A DNA stretch of 19,013 nt from Gallionella sp. GTDB taxonomy: Bacteria > Pseudomonadota > Gammaproteobacteria > Burkholderiales > Gallionellaceae. The DNA is taken from the NCBI GenBank assembly GCA_030645955.1, contig JAUSMR010000182.1, forward strand, positions 1 to 19,013. Direction: 5' to 3'. Each line of letters opens with the position of its first letter. Position 1 is the first letter of the stretch. The position numbers and the translations under genes were made by a program. Below the pieces are notes generated by a model. It saw nothing but the letters and a program-made list of their open reading frames with translations, ran no database searches and was not told the DNA's origin. Of the stretch, positions 17,170 through 19,013 are shown in pieces.

Positions 17170-17537
17170 TTCTGGTAGATACATCGGTCTGGATAGACCA
17201 TTTACGTCATGGTGACGTGGAATTGACGAGACTTCTGAATACAGGCCAAGTGCTGACTCACCGGTTAGTCATTGGCGAGCTGGCCCTGGGCGGTTTACAA
17301 AATCGCAATATCGTTCTAAGCACCTTGCAAAACCTGCAACAGGTCACCGTCGCCTCAGATGAGGAAGTATTGCATTTCATCGAGACCCATACACTTTTCG
17401 GCACCGGAATTGGTTATATCGATGCACACTTGTTGGCCGCTGTGCGGCTTTCTCCAGGAGTGTTGTTATGGACGCGTGACAAGCGGTTGTTGGCAGAGAG
17501 TGTCCGTCTTGGACTGTGCGTGAACTTGACTCATTGA
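17166..17537 (+). CDS. vapC: VapC-type PIN-domain ribonuclease toxin
   Basis: This 123-residue PIN-domain toxin cleaves RNA, with Mg held by four acidic residues, when not bound by VapB. Asp5 (ILVDTSVWIDHLR), Glu38 (IGELALGG), Asp86 (GIGYIDAHLL) and Asp105 (LWTRDKRL) are all in place, so the enzyme should be intact. GIGYIDAHLLAA and LWTRDKRL are typical of the VapC subgroup that targets tRNA or rRNA, but the target cannot be read from sequence. Its start overlaps vapB by four bases. The length is normal for the family and no terminator is obvious after it. Confidence 0.94.
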   Translation: MILVDTSVWIDHLRHGDVELTRLLNTGQVLTHRLVIGELALGGLQNRNIVLSTLQNLQQVTVASDEEVLHFIETHTLFGTGIGYIDAHLLAAVRLSPGVLLWTRDKRLLAESVRLGLCVNLTH

Positions 17538-17605
17538 TCCAGGCCGTCATTTAGTTCCATCAGGCTCACACCCTCAGGGTGCGAGAACCTCTGCGAAGCC
17601 GCGAA

Positions 17606-17629
17606 CGGATTAAACCGGCGTTTCCTTAG
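17606..17629. repeat. Solitary MITE end with TTAG
   Basis: GGATTAAACCGGCGTTTCCTTAG resembles the GATTTAATCCGCGTTTCCTTAG terminus of the palindromic MITE, with only a few changes. No opposite end is found within 300 bp, so this is a degraded copy. Confidence 0.5.
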
Positions 17630-17643
17630 TGGTTAATCATCTG

Positions 17644-17704
17644 TGCAGGAGCGAGCCCTGCTCGCGAATGGAAAGAACAATCGCACGCAGGGAGTGCTCC
17701 TGCA
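17644..17704. repeat. TGCAGGAGC extragenic palindrome
   Basis: TGCAGGAGC (17644-17652) and GCTCCTGCA (17696-17704) are perfect inverted ends of a 61-bp repeat containing GCGAGCCCTGCTCGC. It belongs to the same family as 18645-18710, similar in style to Pseudomonas REP sequences. Confidence 0.65.
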
Positions 17705-17735
17705 ATTCGCGAATGGCCTAATGGACAATCCGGGT

Positions 17736-18644
17736 TTAGTGGTTCAGCTCTAACGCCAATGCAGCAAGCGGAATGGCCTCAATGTCTGTTGCGATGCGGT
17801 AACGTTCTTCACCGGGATAGACAACGAACTTTCGGGTGGGGGCGAGATCTGCACAAGCGGCATGAAAGCCACGCTCCACCTTGGGTGTCAGGCTTCGCTT
17901 GACCTCGATGGCCCACAGGCTTCCATCCGGCCACGCCAAGAGCAGGTCTATTTCGGCACCACCGCTACTGCGGTAGAAATAGCCTTGTACTTGTGCCGGG
18001 GCGCAGGTGAGCAGGTTTTCGATCACAAAACATTCCCAGCTTTGTCCGACTACAGGATGTGCGAGCAGAGCTTCCTTGTCGGTGATGTTGAGTAATGCGT
18101 GGACCAGGCCGCTATCGCGCACATACAACTTGGGCGACTTGACCAGCCGCTTGCCCAGATTGAAGTGCCATGGAGGCAGGCGGCGTACGAGCAACAGGTC
18201 ATCAAGCAGGTCAAGATAGCTTGCAGCGGTTTTGGCATCTACGCCGAGATTGCGGGCAAACTGGGCGGTGTTGAGCAGGCCGCCTTGATGGTGGGCGAGC
18301 ATGCCCCAGAAGCGGCGCAGGGTTTCGGCAGCGATGCGCGGGCCGAACTGGGGAATATCGCGTTCCAGATAGGTGCGTATGAAGTCTTGTCGCCAGCGCA
18401 GGCTGCGCGCGGCATTGGCAGCGAGCAGGCTTTCCGGAAAGCCGCCGCGCACCCACAGGTCCTCGGACGGCAGTGCTTGTGCTTCCAGTACGTTGAAGGG
18501 GGTAAGCTCCAGGTAAGCGATGCGCCCTGCCAATGTTTCGCCGGATTGTTTGAGTAAATCGAGGGATGCGGAACCCAGCAGCAGGTATTGCCCGGTGCGA
18601 CGTCCTGCACGTCTGCCCTTGTCGATAAAACGGCAGTTGAAACC
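17736..18644 (-). pseudogene. DUF4143-type AAA ATPase, 5' truncated
   Basis: The minus strand encodes most of an ATPase of the AAA_14/DUF4143 family, whose members (about 380-400 residues) are often tied to toxin or defence loci. Present are the sensor-like QYLLLGSASLDLLKQSGETLAGRIAYLELTPF, then the DUF4143 core RTYLERDIPQFG, LDLLDDLLLVRRLPPW, KLYVRDSGLVHALL, WECFVIENLL, FYRSSGGAEIDLLL and IEVKRSLTP. The N-terminal Walker A, Walker B and about 80 residues are missing. Similarity stops near 18630-18644, exactly where a TGTAGGAGC repeat begins. From ATG 18533 a 265-residue product is possible but could not bind ATP normally. The nuclease-like D and E-x-K residues of the C-terminal domain remain. 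Confidence 0.75.
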
Positions 18645-18710
18645 TGTAGGAGCGCGATTTATCGCGCGATAGCACCACGGATCAATCGCTCGATGAATCG
18701 AGCTCCTACA
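18645..18710. repeat. TGTAGGAGC extragenic palindrome abutting the ATPase remnant
   Basis: TGTAGGAGC (18645-18653) and GCTCCTACA (18702-18710) bound a 66-bp repeat with inner GCGATTTATCGC-type dyads. It marks the point at which the DUF4143 ATPase reading frame loses its homology. Confidence 0.7.
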
Positions 18711-18721
18711 GCGACGGCTTC

Positions 18722-18815
18722 ACCCAAAAGGTGAGTGGCATCGAAAACACAAAAATCAAGCACCACGCGTGCTAACGCAGAAATACAAGAGGCTAACTGC
18801 GGTTTTTAGGTTGAT
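18722..18815. repeat. Diverged element, copy C (right part)
   Basis: This stretch aligns without gaps to 482-573, beginning CCCAAAAGGTGA and ending AACTGCGGTTTTTAGG. It ends where the HepT-like remnant begins, so it may mark the junction that removed that gene's 5' part. Confidence 0.5.
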
Positions 18816-19001
18816 AGTGCCGAAGAGTTCGTTGGAGCAAGAAAACTCAGAAACTTGCTGGTTCATGAATATATGGTGGAGGCCGAACTGTTTCTGGAAT
18901 CACTGCAAGCCGCAGACGGGGCAACACACATGCTCATCGAAGTTGTAACCAGGATCAAACAACAAGCAGATACGCTTGGCATTAACAAATCGAAGAAGTG
19001 A
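18810..19001 (+). pseudogene. HepT/DUF86-like protein, 3' remnant
   Basis: An open frame of 63 codons follows an in-frame TAG at 18807-18809 and reads VDSAEEFVGARKLRNLLVHEY near its start, then acidic and helical sequence ending NKSKK. RNLLVH followed by EY fits the R-x4-H-x-Y motif of HepT toxins (DUF86), which normally have 110-140 residues, so only the C-terminal half is left. No start codon or ribosome site precedes it except ATG at codon 22. Homology begins immediately after the diverged repeat, suggesting a rearrangement at that boundary. No MntA/nucleotidyltransferase partner is visible, though the window ends 12 bp later. Identification rests on a short motif, hence moderate confidence. 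Confidence 0.55.
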
Positions 19002-19013
19002 TTACCAGATGCA

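Overview
The window looks like a chromosomal segment of a Betaproteobacterium, possibly Nitrosomonadales or Gallionellaceae-like. That placement is inferred from protein style and from the density of short palindromic repeats; there is no rRNA or other decisive marker. Core genes are interleaved with an unusually large amount of repetitive intergenic DNA.

Layout. (1) 1-646: a 131-bp palindromic miniature transposon with 4-bp target duplications, then a second diverged repeat. (2) 647-3933, plus strand: a doubtful small exported peptide, two AI-2E-family membrane proteins, and a CsbD/YjbJ-type stress protein. (3) 4311-8494, minus strand: a small Lys/Ala-rich exported protein with a clear terminator, then nudJ, mnmA and purB. 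This is the enterobacterial order nudJ-mnmA-hflD-purB with hflD absent and repeats in its place. (4) 8811-12676, plus strand: a two-gene envelope polysaccharide module, a large SLBB export protein overlapping a Wzz-type chain-length protein. (5) 12677-15381: arrays of REP-like palindromes surrounding a GIY-YIG nuclease gene, followed by cysQ and cysC (PAP/PAPS metabolism). (6) 15382-19013: accessory DNA with an AbrB/MazF toxin-antitoxin pair, a VapBC pair, a third copy of the miniature transposon, a 5'-decapitated DUF4143 ATPase and a 5'-truncated HepT/DUF86-like remnant.

How it fits together. The core genes serve purine synthesis (purB), tRNA 2-thiouridylation (mnmA) and nucleotide or prenyl-diphosphate hydrolysis (nudJ). 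The SLBB/Wzz pair would move and size an exopolysaccharide. cysC makes PAPS and cysQ removes PAP, so sulfation of an exported polymer is possible but not shown.

The most unusual content is the repeat landscape. There is a family of palindromic elements with YTAR target duplications. There is a TCATTGCGAG/GGCAATCCAG repeat array in which one unit is split by the GIY-YIG gene. A different inverted-repeat element supplies the mnmA stop codon. A hairpin-rich in-frame insertion lies inside mnmA. A 36-nt 5' half of a tRNA-Leu lies upstream of the polysaccharide operon.
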